64,000 nt of DNA from Paraburkholderia silviterrae (GTDB lineage: Bacteria > Pseudomonadota > Gammaproteobacteria > Burkholderiales > Burkholderiaceae), in assembly GCF_004353915.1 (NCBI RefSeq), contig NZ_SMRP01000001.1:467342-531341 (forward strand), read 5' to 3'. A program made the position numbers and the translations under genes. The notes under the pieces were generated by a model. The model made no database searches. It was not told where the DNA came from and was given only the letters and a program-made list of their open reading frames with translations. Each line of letters opens with the position of its first letter. Positions within the stretch are counted from its first letter, which is position 1. Shown piece after piece: positions 52,355-60,800 of the stretch.

Positions 52355-53854
52355 TTAACGCAGGCGGATCAGGGTGGATTTGAGTTCGGTGTACTTATCG
52401 AGTGCGTGCAACGACTTGTCCCGGCCATTGCCCGACTGTCGATAGCCGCCGAACGGAAAGTTCATGTCACCGCCTTCGTCGTAGCAGTTGACCCAGACCG
52501 TGCCGGCCCGCAGCTTGCGCGCAACCTCATGCGCCGTGCTCAGGTCCGCTGTCCAGACAGCGGCGGCGAGCCCGTAGTCGCTCGCATTCGCCACGTGAAT
52601 GGCTTCGTCGAGCGTGTCGAATGTGATGACGGACAGCACCGGCCCGAAGATTTCCTCGCGAGCGACCCGGGCAGCGCCGTTGCTCGTGTCGAAGATCGTC
52701 GGCTCGATATAGAAGCCGCCGTCGACCGCGTGCGCGCGCGATCCGCCGAGCAGCAGCGTGGCCTCGCGCCGCCCCGCTTCGATATAGCCGAGTACGCGAT
52801 CGAGCTGGGCCTGATCGATGATTGCGCCCATCGCGGACGCGGGATCGAGCGGATTGCCCGGCGCATAGCAATGCGCCGCGTCGATCAGCCGGTTCAGAAA
52901 CGCATCCTTGATGTCGCGGTGCACGAGCAGCCGCGAGCCCGCCGTGCACATCTGCCCCATGTTGTAGAAAATCGCGTCCGCTGCCGTCTTCGCCGCGCGA
53001 TCCAGATCGGGGCAATCGGGCAATACGATGTTCGGGGACTTGCCGCCTAGCTCGAGCCACACGCGCTTGAGGTTCGACGCACCGGCGTATTGCATGATCA
53101 GCTTGCCCACCTGCGTCGAGCCCGTGAACGCAATGCAGTCCACGTCGCGATGCAACGCGAGCGCCTTGCCCGCTTCGCCGCCGCCAGGCAGCACATTGAA
53201 TACGCCGGGAGGAATACCCGCTTCGAGCGCCAGTTGCGCGACGCGGATCGCCGTCAACGGCGACTTCTCCGAAGGCTTCAGCACGACGCTGTTGCCGGCA
53301 GCAAGCGCTGGCGCGAATTTCCACGCCGCCATCAGCAGCGGGAAATTCCACGGCACCACGGCGGCGACGACGCCAATGGGCTCGCGCGTGACGAGACCGA
53401 CCACGTGATGATCGGCCGGCGCGACTTCGCCGCCGAACTTGTCGATGGCCTCGGCAAACCATTCGATGCAATACGCCGCACCGGGCACGTCGACGGTCGT
53501 CGTGTCGGCAATCGGCTTGCCGGCGTCGAGGGTTTCGAGCAGTGCCAGTTCGTCCTCGTGTTCGCGAATGAGCGCCGCCCAGCGCAGCAAGATCGCCTTG
53601 CGTTCGCGCGGATTCAAACCCGCCCATACGTTGGCGGCGAAGGCACGGCGCGCGGCCGACACCGCGTCGTCCACATCGGCTTCGTTGCATGCCTCGACCC
53701 GGGCGAGCACGGTGGCGTCGATGGGGCTCACGCAGTCGAACGTTTCATTGCTGCGCGCATGCCGATACATTCCGTCGATAAACGCACGCCCTTCTATTTC
53801 CAGCGTCGCGCGCCGCGACTGCCAGTACTTCAAGTCCTTGATTTGCGTTTCCAT
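52355..53854 (-). CDS. puuC: Aldehyde dehydrogenase, PuuC-like
   Basis: This 499-residue NAD(P)-dependent enzyme has Glu268 in WLELGGKSPNIV and catalytic Cys303 in YNMGQMCTAGSR, with VVPWNFPLLMAAWKFAPALAAGN and the terminal DKSLHALDKYTELKSTLI. This is closest to gamma-glutamyl-gamma-aminobutyraldehyde dehydrogenase (PuuC) of the putrescine pathway. The adjacent PuuD-like hydrolase gene supports that, but puuA and puuB are not in the window, so a related aminoaldehyde is possible. The ATG at 53854 has only a weak ribosome site; ATG 53866 is an alternative. Confidence 0.85.
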   Translation of the reverse strand: METQIKDLKYWQSRRATLEIEGRAFIDGMYRHARSNETFDCVSPIDATVLARVEACNEADVDDAVSAARRAFAANVWAGLNPRERKAILLRWAALIREHEDELALLETLDAGKPIADTTTVDVPGAAYCIEWFAEAIDKFGGEVAPADHHVVGLVTREPIGVVAAVVPWNFPLLMAAWKFAPALAAGNSVVLKPSEKSPLTAIRVAQLALEAGIPPGVFNVLPGGGEAGKALALHRDVDCIAFTGSTQVGKLIMQYAGASNLKRVWLELGGKSPNIVLPDCPDLDRAAKTAADAIFYNMGQMCTAGSRLLVHRDIKDAFLNRLIDAAHCYAPGNPLDPASAMGAIIDQAQLDRVLGYIEAGRREATLLLGGSRAHAVDGGFYIEPTIFDTSNGAARVAREEIFGPVLSVITFDTLDEAIHVANASDYGLAAAVWTADLSTAHEVARKLRAGTVWVNCYDEGGDMNFPFGGYRQSGNGRDKSLHALDKYTELKSTLIRLR

Positions 53855-53918
53855 GCAAAGAACCATTCCATTGTCGATTCGGTTGTCAGTCGCAGAAGCA
53901 CGCGCAGTTCCATCGCTC

Positions 53919-54725
53919 TCACGCTGTCGCGAGCCGCGCGCCCACATCGCACGCGCCGCGCATCGATGCCGCGTCTTTCGCGCGCCGCCGCTCGCGGCAT
54001 GCCGCGCCGAACGCGCGAAAGATCGCGGTCGATAGCGTGTTGCTCGCGTGTTGCCATTCGGGATGCCACTGCACGCCCAGCGCGAAGGCGCGCGCCGACT
54101 CGACGCTGAAGGCTTCAATCAGGCCATCGGGTGCAACGGCTTCGACCGTCAGTTCGCTGCCCAGGTGCGCAATGCCTTGGCCATGCAGCGAATTGACGAG
54201 GGCTTCCGTCATGCCGCTGCATGCATGCAGTACGCCCCCTTTCTCGATGCGCACGCAATGCGCGGGGCCATACTGTGTTTCGATCGGATCGGCCTTGTTT
54301 TCGCGATGATCGAGCAAGCCAGGGACCGCGTGGACTGCCTGATGCAGCGTGCCGCCGAAGGCGACATTCATTTCCTGGAAGCCACGGCAGATGGCGAGCA
54401 CGGGCACGCCGCGCGCGACTGCCTCCCGCATCAAGGGGAGTGCCGTAGCGTCGCGATGCGGGTCATGTAAGGTATCTGGAGCGCTTGCCGCGCCACCAAA
54501 GCGATGTGGTTCGATGTTCGAATAGCTGCCCGTGAAGAGCAAGCCATCGATGGATGCAAGAATCGATTCCATGGATTGCCGCTCGCCGAGCGCGGGAAGG
54601 ATGACAGCTAGAGCATCCGCACCGTCAACAATCGGATCGATGTACTTTTCGCTTGCCGCGTGTGACCAGTGCAAACCGATCTTTGTGCGGTCGGCTATTA
54701 TTCCGATAATTGTATTGATTTGCAT
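53919..54725 (-). CDS. puuD: Class I glutamine-amidotransferase-like hydrolase, PuuD-like
   Basis: This 268-residue peptidase C26 family protein releases glutamate from gamma-glutamyl compounds. It has nucleophile Cys113 in LAICRGFQEMNVAFGGTLHQ and the His221/Glu223 dyad in GVQWHPEWQ. It matches gamma-glutamyl-GABA hydrolase (PuuD). It is the first gene of the minus-strand unit with the PuuC-like dehydrogenase (64 bp gap) and a porin. It is bounded upstream by a large inverted-repeat element. Confidence 0.88.
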   Translation of the reverse strand: MQINTIIGIIADRTKIGLHWSHAASEKYIDPIVDGADALAVILPALGERQSMESILASIDGLLFTGSYSNIEPHRFGGAASAPDTLHDPHRDATALPLMREAVARGVPVLAICRGFQEMNVAFGGTLHQAVHAVPGLLDHRENKADPIETQYGPAHCVRIEKGGVLHACSGMTEALVNSLHGQGIAHLGSELTVEAVAPDGLIEAFSVESARAFALGVQWHPEWQHASNTLSTAIFRAFGAACRERRRAKDAASMRGACDVGARLATA

Positions 54726-54798
54726 GGCTAATTTAATGGGTGGTTTTTAATTGCTCTGATGAATCTGGAAGTTGCATTTGGTGTGGATTTTTTTGTTA

Positions 54799-55384
54799 GT
54801 TGGCCTTTCCTTGATTTCATGTAGGTATATTTGTGTTGCCCCTGTGCGGGGCGGCACCTACTTTTCTTTGCAGCCGCAAAGAAAAGTAGGCAAAAGAAAG
54901 CGGCTCAAACCGCCAGTGTGACGCAGTTCACCACTGCCCTATTGATCGGAGCGGCTCCGGGGCATCCGTCATCTCGCACATTCCGCCTTGGTGACAAGGG
55001 GCTCATTCTTCCCGCCACGCGCTACGCGCGGGCGGAAGGGGCTGCAAGGAAAACCGGGCGTGCTGCCCGGCGAATGCGCGAGGGTACTGTCGAACGAATA
55101 CACTGGAGTCCTACCAAAATATGTGTGTCCCACCGGATTTGGTTATGCCCCACGGCGCGCGCAGCGCCGCCGGATGGATGAGCCCTTTGTCACTCCGTAT
55201 GACGGCGAGTGGTGACAGATGCCCCGGAGCCGCTCCGATATAAGTCGAGTGGTGGACGGCGTCACACTAGCGGTTTGAGCGGCTTTCTTTTGCCTACTTT
55301 TCTTTGCCGCTGCAAAGAAAAGTAGGTGCCGCCCCGCACAGGGGTAACCCTAATATACCTACATGAAAACAAGGAAAGGCCAAC
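54799..55384. repeat. Giant imperfect inverted-repeat element of about 590 bp
   Basis: Left arm (54799 to about 55006) and right arm (about 55177 to 55384) are inverted copies with high but imperfect identity. Clear matches include GTTGGCCTTTCCTTG, GGCGGCACCTACTTTTC, AGAAAAGTAGGCAAAAGAAA, GGAGCGGCTCCGGGGCAT and GTGACAA-GGGCTCAT, each found reversed in the other arm. Each arm also holds its own small hairpin (CTTTTCTTTGC...GCAAAGAAAAG). The roughly 170-nt centre has small GC hairpins and no gene. Short ORFs inside, such as one reading CPCAGRHLLFF, are repeat artefacts. It could be a non-autonomous mobile element or a structured RNA. Confidence 0.85.
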
Positions 55385-55430
55385 CCAACCCAACCCACCA
55401 AAAAAACCAAACCTAACTCCAACCTAGAAC

Positions 55431-56405
55431 TCACATATCAATCGTAATATCAGATGTCAACGCACGCGACACACAAACCATCATCACATCACCGCGTTGC
55501 CGCTCACCCTCTGTCAACAGCATGTCACGATGATCCGGCACGCCATCAAGCACGCGCGTCTCACACATCCCACAAACACCTTGCTCACACGACGATGGCA
55601 CATCGTGCCCAGCATTTCGCAGCGCCTGCAAGACCGAGCAATCGTGCGGCACCTCGACCGTTGCGCCGCTGCGAGCAAGAATCACCCGCAGCGCTCCACC
55701 AGAACCCACCGCAACGCCAGGCGCAGCACAAAATCGCTCGATATGCAGACGCTCACTCAACCCCGCCAACGCAAAGCGTTCCGTGAGCGCATCGAGCAAT
55801 ACGGCAGGACCGCAGCTATACACCTGCGCGCCTTCGGCCGCTCTCACAACAATGCGCTCGAGATCGAGCAACCCGGTCTCATCGGCGGGCAGGATCTCGA
55901 CATGCTCGCGCCCCAGTTGCTCGAGCTCGCGCACGAACGCCATCGAAGCCCGCGAGCGGCCGCCATACAGCAGATGCCATCTGGCATTCGCGCGCTGCGC
56001 GGTGCGGATCATCGGCAGGATCGGCGTAATGCCAATGCCGCCCGCGACGAACAAAAAGGAATCCGCAGGCTGCAATTCGAATGCGTTGCGCGGCCCACGA
56101 ATCTGCACCTGTTGGCCGAGACGCAGGCCGTGCACTTCACGCGATCCGCCGCGTCCGTTCGCTTCGAGCAGCACAGCGATGCGCATGGGCCGCCACTCGC
56201 CGCCTTCGCCCGGCGCACCGGGGTCGCCGCACAGCGAATACTGACGCGTCAGACCCGAGGGCAACACGAGGTCGATGTGCGAACCGGCCGTCCACGCGGG
56301 CAACGCCGAACGGTCGGACGACTGCAACTCCAGCGAAACAACACCCTCCGCTTCGATGCGCATGCCGGTAATCTGCACATCGAACGCCGTGTTGCGCGCG
56401 TTCAT
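55431..56405 (-). CDS. PDR/VanB-type oxygenase reductase
   Basis: This 324-residue protein passes electrons from NAD(P)H to a Rieske oxygenase. It has a flavin-binding RQYSLCGDP motif (near 69), an NAD-binding GGIGITPILPMI segment, and a C-terminal plant-type [2Fe-2S] domain with Cys273, 278, 281 and 311 (C-x4-C-x2-C-x29-C). The start at 56405 overlaps the oxygenase stop by ATGA, showing coupling. It is the last gene of the seven-gene minus-strand operon. Confidence 0.93.
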   Translation of the reverse strand: MNARNTAFDVQITGMRIEAEGVVSLELQSSDRSALPAWTAGSHIDLVLPSGLTRQYSLCGDPGAPGEGGEWRPMRIAVLLEANGRGGSREVHGLRLGQQVQIRGPRNAFELQPADSFLFVAGGIGITPILPMIRTAQRANARWHLLYGGRSRASMAFVRELEQLGREHVEILPADETGLLDLERIVVRAAEGAQVYSCGPAVLLDALTERFALAGLSERLHIERFCAAPGVAVGSGGALRVILARSGATVEVPHDCSVLQALRNAGHDVPSSCEQGVCGMCETRVLDGVPDHRDMLLTEGERQRGDVMMVCVSRALTSDITIDM

Positions 56406-57436
56406 ACCGTCTCCGCCTTCACTTGCGACGTGACCGCCGGCACGGGTTGCTTCGCGCGCTCCATGAACTCGCGGAACGCACGGCGATAGTTCAGCGTGAA
56501 CAGATCGGCAGGCACCGAATGCTCGACGTACGTTCCATCCCAGTCGATTTCGCGCGGCTGGATACCCGCCGCCACGGGCATGTCTTCCAGATACACCATC
56601 TCCTCGATACGCAAGCACTCCTGCAGATCCGCGCCGCGAAAGCTGCGCTCGTTCGCCACGCCCCAGAAGATGCGCACCTGGTCGTATGCGACGGGCGACG
56701 GGAAGCCGGCCACGATGCGCTTGCCGAGCTTCTCGTAGTCGTAGGTGATCGACGCCATGCCCGGCGCGATGCAGTGATAGAACATCATGCAGTCGCCGTC
56801 GTTTGCCCAGTCGCCATCGCCCGCGTCGAGCCTGCGCTCCATCCAGATGTCCAGCCCCTCGCGCCTCACCTTCAGCGGCTCGACCACGTGCTTCGAGGGC
56901 CCCATCGACACTTCATGCACGAACGGGAAATGCGCCACGTCACGGAAATTCTCGATCGCGACGGCGACGCCCGTCGGCGATTCGAGCGGCGCCGCCGCCA
57001 GCCAGTCGAGTTCGAGCTCGCGCCACTGCGCCGGGTCGTAAAGGTCCGTGACGGGTTCTTCGAGCACGGTCCACACGTGCGCGAAGCGTTCGATCGTGCG
57101 ATAAGTGCGGATCGCGGCCTGCGGCGGAATCTTGCATTGATCCTCGAGCGACGGAACATGCGTGCACTTGCCGTTCTCCGCCGAGAACTGCCAGCCGTGG
57201 TACGGACAGGCGATGTTTTCGCCATGCACCTTGCCGAGCGCGAAGTCCGCGCCGCGATGCGGACAGCGCGCATCCTGCACGACGGCCTTGCCCGATTCGG
57301 TGCGATACACGACGAGGCGTTGCCCCAGCAGCGTCGCGCTTTGTGGCGTGGTCAGATCGGCGCAGCGGGCGACGGGAAACCATTGGCGGCGCATTGCCAG
57401 TTCGGCTTGCGAGCGCAGCGGAAATTGTGCGGACAT
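56402..57436 (-). CDS. Rieske-type aromatic-ring/heteroatom oxygenase
   Basis: This 344-residue single-component oxygenase has a Rieske cluster at Cys58, His60, Cys77 and His80 (CPHRGADFALGKVHGENIACPYHG), and mononuclear iron ligands at His169 and His174 in ENFRDVAHFPFVHE. Length and layout match the VanA/demethylase group (about 340-360 residues), which demethylates or hydroxylates small aromatics and N-methyl compounds. The ATG at 57436 has AGAGG upstream. Its reductase is encoded next. The substrate is not known. Confidence 0.92.
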   Translation of the reverse strand: MSAQFPLRSQAELAMRRQWFPVARCADLTTPQSATLLGQRLVVYRTESGKAVVQDARCPHRGADFALGKVHGENIACPYHGWQFSAENGKCTHVPSLEDQCKIPPQAAIRTYRTIERFAHVWTVLEEPVTDLYDPAQWRELELDWLAAAPLESPTGVAVAIENFRDVAHFPFVHEVSMGPSKHVVEPLKVRREGLDIWMERRLDAGDGDWANDGDCMMFYHCIAPGMASITYDYEKLGKRIVAGFPSPVAYDQVRIFWGVANERSFRGADLQECLRIEEMVYLEDMPVAAGIQPREIDWDGTYVEHSVPADLFTLNYRRAFREFMERAKQPVPAVTSQVKAETV

Positions 57437-57463
57437 AGAAACCTCTGATGCCAAATAGTGTAT

Positions 57464-58279
57464 TCAGATACCGACGACGAGCGCGCCGCCGTTCACGGGA
57501 ATCGCCTGGCCGGCGATGAACGCAGCCTCGTCGGAGGCGAGAAACGCCACGGTGCTGGCGATCTCTTCCGGATGCGCGAGACGGCCGAGCGGGATCGCCT
57601 TCTGCTCGCCTGCGATGTATTCGTCCGGGACCATGCGCGTGAGAATCGCGCCGGGCGTGACGGCGTTCACGAGAATGCCTTCGCCAACGAACTCCCTGGC
57701 CATCGTCTTCATCAAGCCGAGTTGCGCGGCCTTCGCGACCATGTAGCCATACGAATGGCCGTCGGGCACCTGCCCCCACTGCGAGTTGATGAAGATGACG
57801 CGCGGCGCGCCGCTCTTGCGCAGCCACGGCAGCGCGGCCCGGGTGAGGTGGAGCGGCGCGTGCACGTTGATCGACAGCAGCTGGTCGAAATTGGCGTCGT
57901 CGGTGTTCTCGAGGCCGGTGAGCGAGTACATCAACCCCGCGTTATGCACCAGAATGTCTAGGCTTCCGAAGCATTCCGCTGCTTCGTAGATCACGCGCTC
58001 TGCGAGATCGCGGCGCGTGATGTCGGCGCTCAGCGCAGTTGCGCGACCGCCGGTCTGCTCGATTTCGGCGGCCGTTTCACGGGCCACGTCGGCGTCGATA
58101 TCGACGATCGCCACGGCTGCGCCGCGCAGCGCGAGCAGCCGTGCATGCGCGCGGCCCGCGCCGCGGCCGCCGCCAGTGACAAGCGCAACACGCCCGGTGA
58201 GACGCCCGGCATCGGGCGACAGCGTGAGCACGGTTTCGGGTGCCTGGCGCGACGGCGCACGCCTGATTGCCTGATTCAT
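57464..58279 (-). CDS. Short-chain dehydrogenase/reductase (SDR)
   Basis: This 271-residue classical SDR has VALVTGGGRGAGRAHARLLALRG near residue 30, HNAG, a SYGYMVAKAAQ segment with the Tyr-x-x-x-Lys pair, and a C-terminal GQAIPVNGGALVVG. It has an N-terminal extension of about 28 residues. Start at 58279: GGAG lies 8 bp upstream, while ATG 58285 is too close. It lies between the VOC and Rieske genes in the operon and probably oxidises a hydroxyl formed by, or feeding, the oxygenase step. Confidence 0.9.
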   Translation of the reverse strand: MNQAIRRAPSRQAPETVLTLSPDAGRLTGRVALVTGGGRGAGRAHARLLALRGAAVAIVDIDADVARETAAEIEQTGGRATALSADITRRDLAERVIYEAAECFGSLDILVHNAGLMYSLTGLENTDDANFDQLLSINVHAPLHLTRAALPWLRKSGAPRVIFINSQWGQVPDGHSYGYMVAKAAQLGLMKTMAREFVGEGILVNAVTPGAILTRMVPDEYIAGEQKAIPLGRLAHPEEIASTVAFLASDEAAFIAGQAIPVNGGALVVGI

Positions 58280-58304
58280 ATCCATGACTCCTGTCGGCCA
58301 AGAC

Positions 58305-58724
58305 TCAGGCCGCGACCTTGTGCGGCTCGGTCACGTACAGCATGTTGCCGTCCGGATCGAACATCGGGCGGTAGCGATAATGCGTGCCGTTCGGGTGCTG
58401 CCATTCGATCGGTGCTTCGGTGACCCATTGGACCTTGCCGTCGAGTACGCGCATCGCTTCGTCGAGGCTCTCGACTTCAAAGGCGAAGGAATCGAAGCCT
58501 GGCTTGTCCTTCAGGTTCACGGCCGTGCGGCGCTCGACGGGCGTCGCGTCTTCCGTGCGGAAGAGATAGAGCGTCACGTTGCCCATTTCGATGGCGGCCC
58601 AATGCTCTTCGGGCTGATACGGCAGAAAGAAGCCAAGGCCGAGCGTGCCGTGATAGAAGTCGACGAGACGCTGCACGTTGGGCGTGAGGATGTCCATGTT
58701 ATCGATGCGCTTGAGTTTGAGCAT
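58305..58724 (-). CDS. VOC-superfamily protein
   Basis: This 139-residue vicinal-oxygen-chelate/glyoxalase-fold protein has two beta-alpha-beta-beta-beta modules, with NMDILTPNVQRLVDFYHGTLGLGFF and YRPMFDPDGNMLYVTEP. The usual first-module His is not obvious (NMDIL), so enzyme activity is uncertain; it could bind or isomerise a pathway intermediate. AAGGAG precedes the ATG by 6 bp. It is the fourth gene of the operon. Confidence 0.88.
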   Translation of the reverse strand: MLKLKRIDNMDILTPNVQRLVDFYHGTLGLGFFLPYQPEEHWAAIEMGNVTLYLFRTEDATPVERRTAVNLKDKPGFDSFAFEVESLDEAMRVLDGKVQWVTEAPIEWQHPNGTHYRYRPMFDPDGNMLYVTEPHKVAA

Positions 58725-58756
58725 GGCGAACTCCTTGTTGTCGGTGTGAATGAAAA

Positions 58757-59830
58757 TCAGGCTGCTGCAAGCAGTTGCACGTGATGGCACGGGCCGCCGC
58801 GCAACGCGCGAAGCGTGCCGCGCGCCACGTCGATGACGATCGTGGCGAGCGTGGCGTACTGGCCGCTCTCCGGAAGTGCGGGATCGGGGTGGCAGCACAG
58901 CGCGCCGGTCGTGCCGAGGTGGTTGTTCATCGCGCCAATCACCTGCAATGCCGAAAGCTTCGCGCGGCCCGCGAGCCTGCGCGTGAGCAGGTCGTGGCGG
59001 ACCAGCGTGTCGGGGTACTGGCGCGGCTCGGTATCGCCCGCCGCTGCTGGTGAGGAAAGAAAGTGGTTGGTGTGCACGAGCAATCCGCTGGCGTCGGGAA
59101 ACACGAATCCGGGCCCGCCGGGATGCAGTTCGACCGATATCGCCGTGCTGCTGTTGTCCGCTGCCGCGATCACCGTCAACGACGACGACGCGGACACCTC
59201 GACCGAAGCCAGCAACTGCAACGCTTCGTTCACGTCGCCACAGGTATCGAGCATCCAGCGCGAGGCCACGTGCACGGGCACACCGATGCTCGCGCCATCG
59301 CGCTCGTGATGCAGGATGTTGAAATGCACGCCGATACCGCGATCGTTCACGCCCGCCTTGCCGACGATGCCGAACTCCGTCACCGTGGTCGTGAGGCGCC
59401 CGTCGGCATGGGGAATTTCCCATGTCAGCCATTGATCGGCGAATTCGGCGTACCAGTCCCACGTTTGCACGGCGACCGCGTGCGCGCTGTGCGCATCGAC
59501 CTGCACGACCGTCGAGCATTCGCCGCGCAACGGCGCATGCAAGGCAGCGAGAATCTCGGTGCGCGCGTTGATCGCGCCAAGCAGGCGCACGTCGATATTC
59601 GCGCCCTCGGCCATGCCCTCGATCTCGGCGTGCAAGGGCGCAGCGAAGCGCGCGATGGACTCGAGCGCCTGCGCACCCATCGCATGGATGTCGAACGGGC
59701 CTTGCGCGACGCGCTCGAACAGCGCGCGATAGCGTTCGACGCCCGCATGAATGCGATGCGCGTGCGCCTCGCCGAACTCGCGTCCGCGTGCGGCGGGCTC
59801 AGTCTGTGTCGAACGAAACACGAAGGTCAT
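58757..59830 (-). CDS. C45-family autoproteolytic acyltransferase/hydrolase
   Basis: This 357-residue Ntn-hydrolase resembles isopenicillin N acyltransferase (peptidase C45). It has the likely autoprocessing site and nucleophile Cys105 in LRGECSTVVQVD, then VQTWDWYAEFADQW, TEFGIVGKAGVNDRGIGVHFNILHH, and LVHTNHFLSS. Relatives hydrolyse or transfer N-acyl groups. The start at 59830 overlaps the previous stop by ATGA. It suggests the pathway substrate carries an amide bond. Confidence 0.87.
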   Translation of the reverse strand: MTFVFRSTQTEPAARGREFGEAHAHRIHAGVERYRALFERVAQGPFDIHAMGAQALESIARFAAPLHAEIEGMAEGANIDVRLLGAINARTEILAALHAPLRGECSTVVQVDAHSAHAVAVQTWDWYAEFADQWLTWEIPHADGRLTTTVTEFGIVGKAGVNDRGIGVHFNILHHERDGASIGVPVHVASRWMLDTCGDVNEALQLLASVEVSASSSLTVIAAADNSSTAISVELHPGGPGFVFPDASGLLVHTNHFLSSPAAAGDTEPRQYPDTLVRHDLLTRRLAGRAKLSALQVIGAMNNHLGTTGALCCHPDPALPESGQYATLATIVIDVARGTLRALRGGPCHHVQLLAAA

Positions 59831-60666
59831 GCCGCCACCCGTTCGAGTTGAGGTGTCACGTGACACGCGACTTCGTCGAGACGCGCGAACCAGACGTCGC
59901 CATCGGCCACGAGCCTCTCGACGAAGCGTTCGAGCTGATCGAAGCGCGCGCCTCGTCCGATCACTTCGGGATGCATCGTGAAGGTCGTGTGGCGTCCGTC
60001 ACGGCGCGCGGATTCATATTCGGCCAGCCACGTCTCGACCAGCGTGCGCGGCGCCGTGAAGTTGCCGCCGTTGTCGATCGTCCAGCCAAACATCGGATAG
60101 TCGTCGAGCGACCAGTGCACGGGCAGCTCCAGAATCGAGCGGCCGTTCCAGCACTCGCGGTACGGGCGGTCGTCGCCCATGCAACTGGAGTCGTACATGA
60201 AGCCGTTGTCGAGCACGAGATCGAATGTTTCAGGCGTCAGCTCCCACGACGACGAGCGGTAGCCCGCGGGCTTCGGCGCGCCGGCCTTCTGCAATGCCGC
60301 GAGACCCTGGCGCATTTCGTCGGCTTGCGCTTGCGCCGACACCCGGTCGCTGCGCAGATGCATATGTCCGTGGTGACCGATCTCGTGCCCCTCCTTGAGC
60401 AGCAGCTCGACGAGGTGCGGGTGCTGCTCGGCCGTGTAGCCCGGCACGAAGAACGTCGCGTGAATGCGGTGACGGCGCAGCAGTTCGACGATGCGCGGCA
60501 CGCCGCGCACCACGCCGAAGCGCCCTTCGGAGAGACTCGTCAGGCGGCGCGCATAGGCCGGGCTCTCGCCGAGATAACCGGCCTCGGCATCGACGTCGAA
60601 GGTCAGCGACACCGCCGTCGATTTGGAGTTGGGCCACTTCAGCGTGGCCGCGTGGGGAGTAGTCAT
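59827..60666 (-). CDS. Polysaccharide-deacetylase-fold hydrolase (imidase/PgdA-like)
   Basis: This 279-residue NodB-fold metal hydrolase has Asp24 and Asp26 in SLTFDVDAEAG, His99 and His103 in EIGHHGHMHL, and the later TFTMHPEVIGR motif. It is closest to the Helicobacter PgdA/cyclic-imide-hydrolase branch rather than secreted chitin deacetylases; there is no signal peptide, so it acts in the cytoplasm. With a permease upstream and a C45 hydrolase downstream, cleavage of a cyclic amide or imide is likely. The start ATG at 60666 has a weak ribosome site. Confidence 0.88.
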   Translation of the reverse strand: MTTPHAATLKWPNSKSTAVSLTFDVDAEAGYLGESPAYARRLTSLSEGRFGVVRGVPRIVELLRRHRIHATFFVPGYTAEQHPHLVELLLKEGHEIGHHGHMHLRSDRVSAQAQADEMRQGLAALQKAGAPKPAGYRSSSWELTPETFDLVLDNGFMYDSSCMGDDRPYRECWNGRSILELPVHWSLDDYPMFGWTIDNGGNFTAPRTLVETWLAEYESARRDGRHTTFTMHPEVIGRGARFDQLERFVERLVADGDVWFARLDEVACHVTPQLERVAA

Positions 60667-60800
60667 GGTGGTCGACTCGCTGGTTGCGGGTTGAATCGCG
60701 GGTTGAATCGAAAAAACGGCGAAAAGCGGCCCCCCCTCAGTGGGCCGGCTCTCGCCGGGCGCACTGCTGGTCATTGCACAGTTGGGGGAAGAAGCCGGGG

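Noticed and set aside
54831..55181. 116-codon ORF within the inverted-repeat element
   Set aside because: It reads through repeat arms and hairpins, has no ribosome site, and its residues mirror the repeat motif rather than a protein family.
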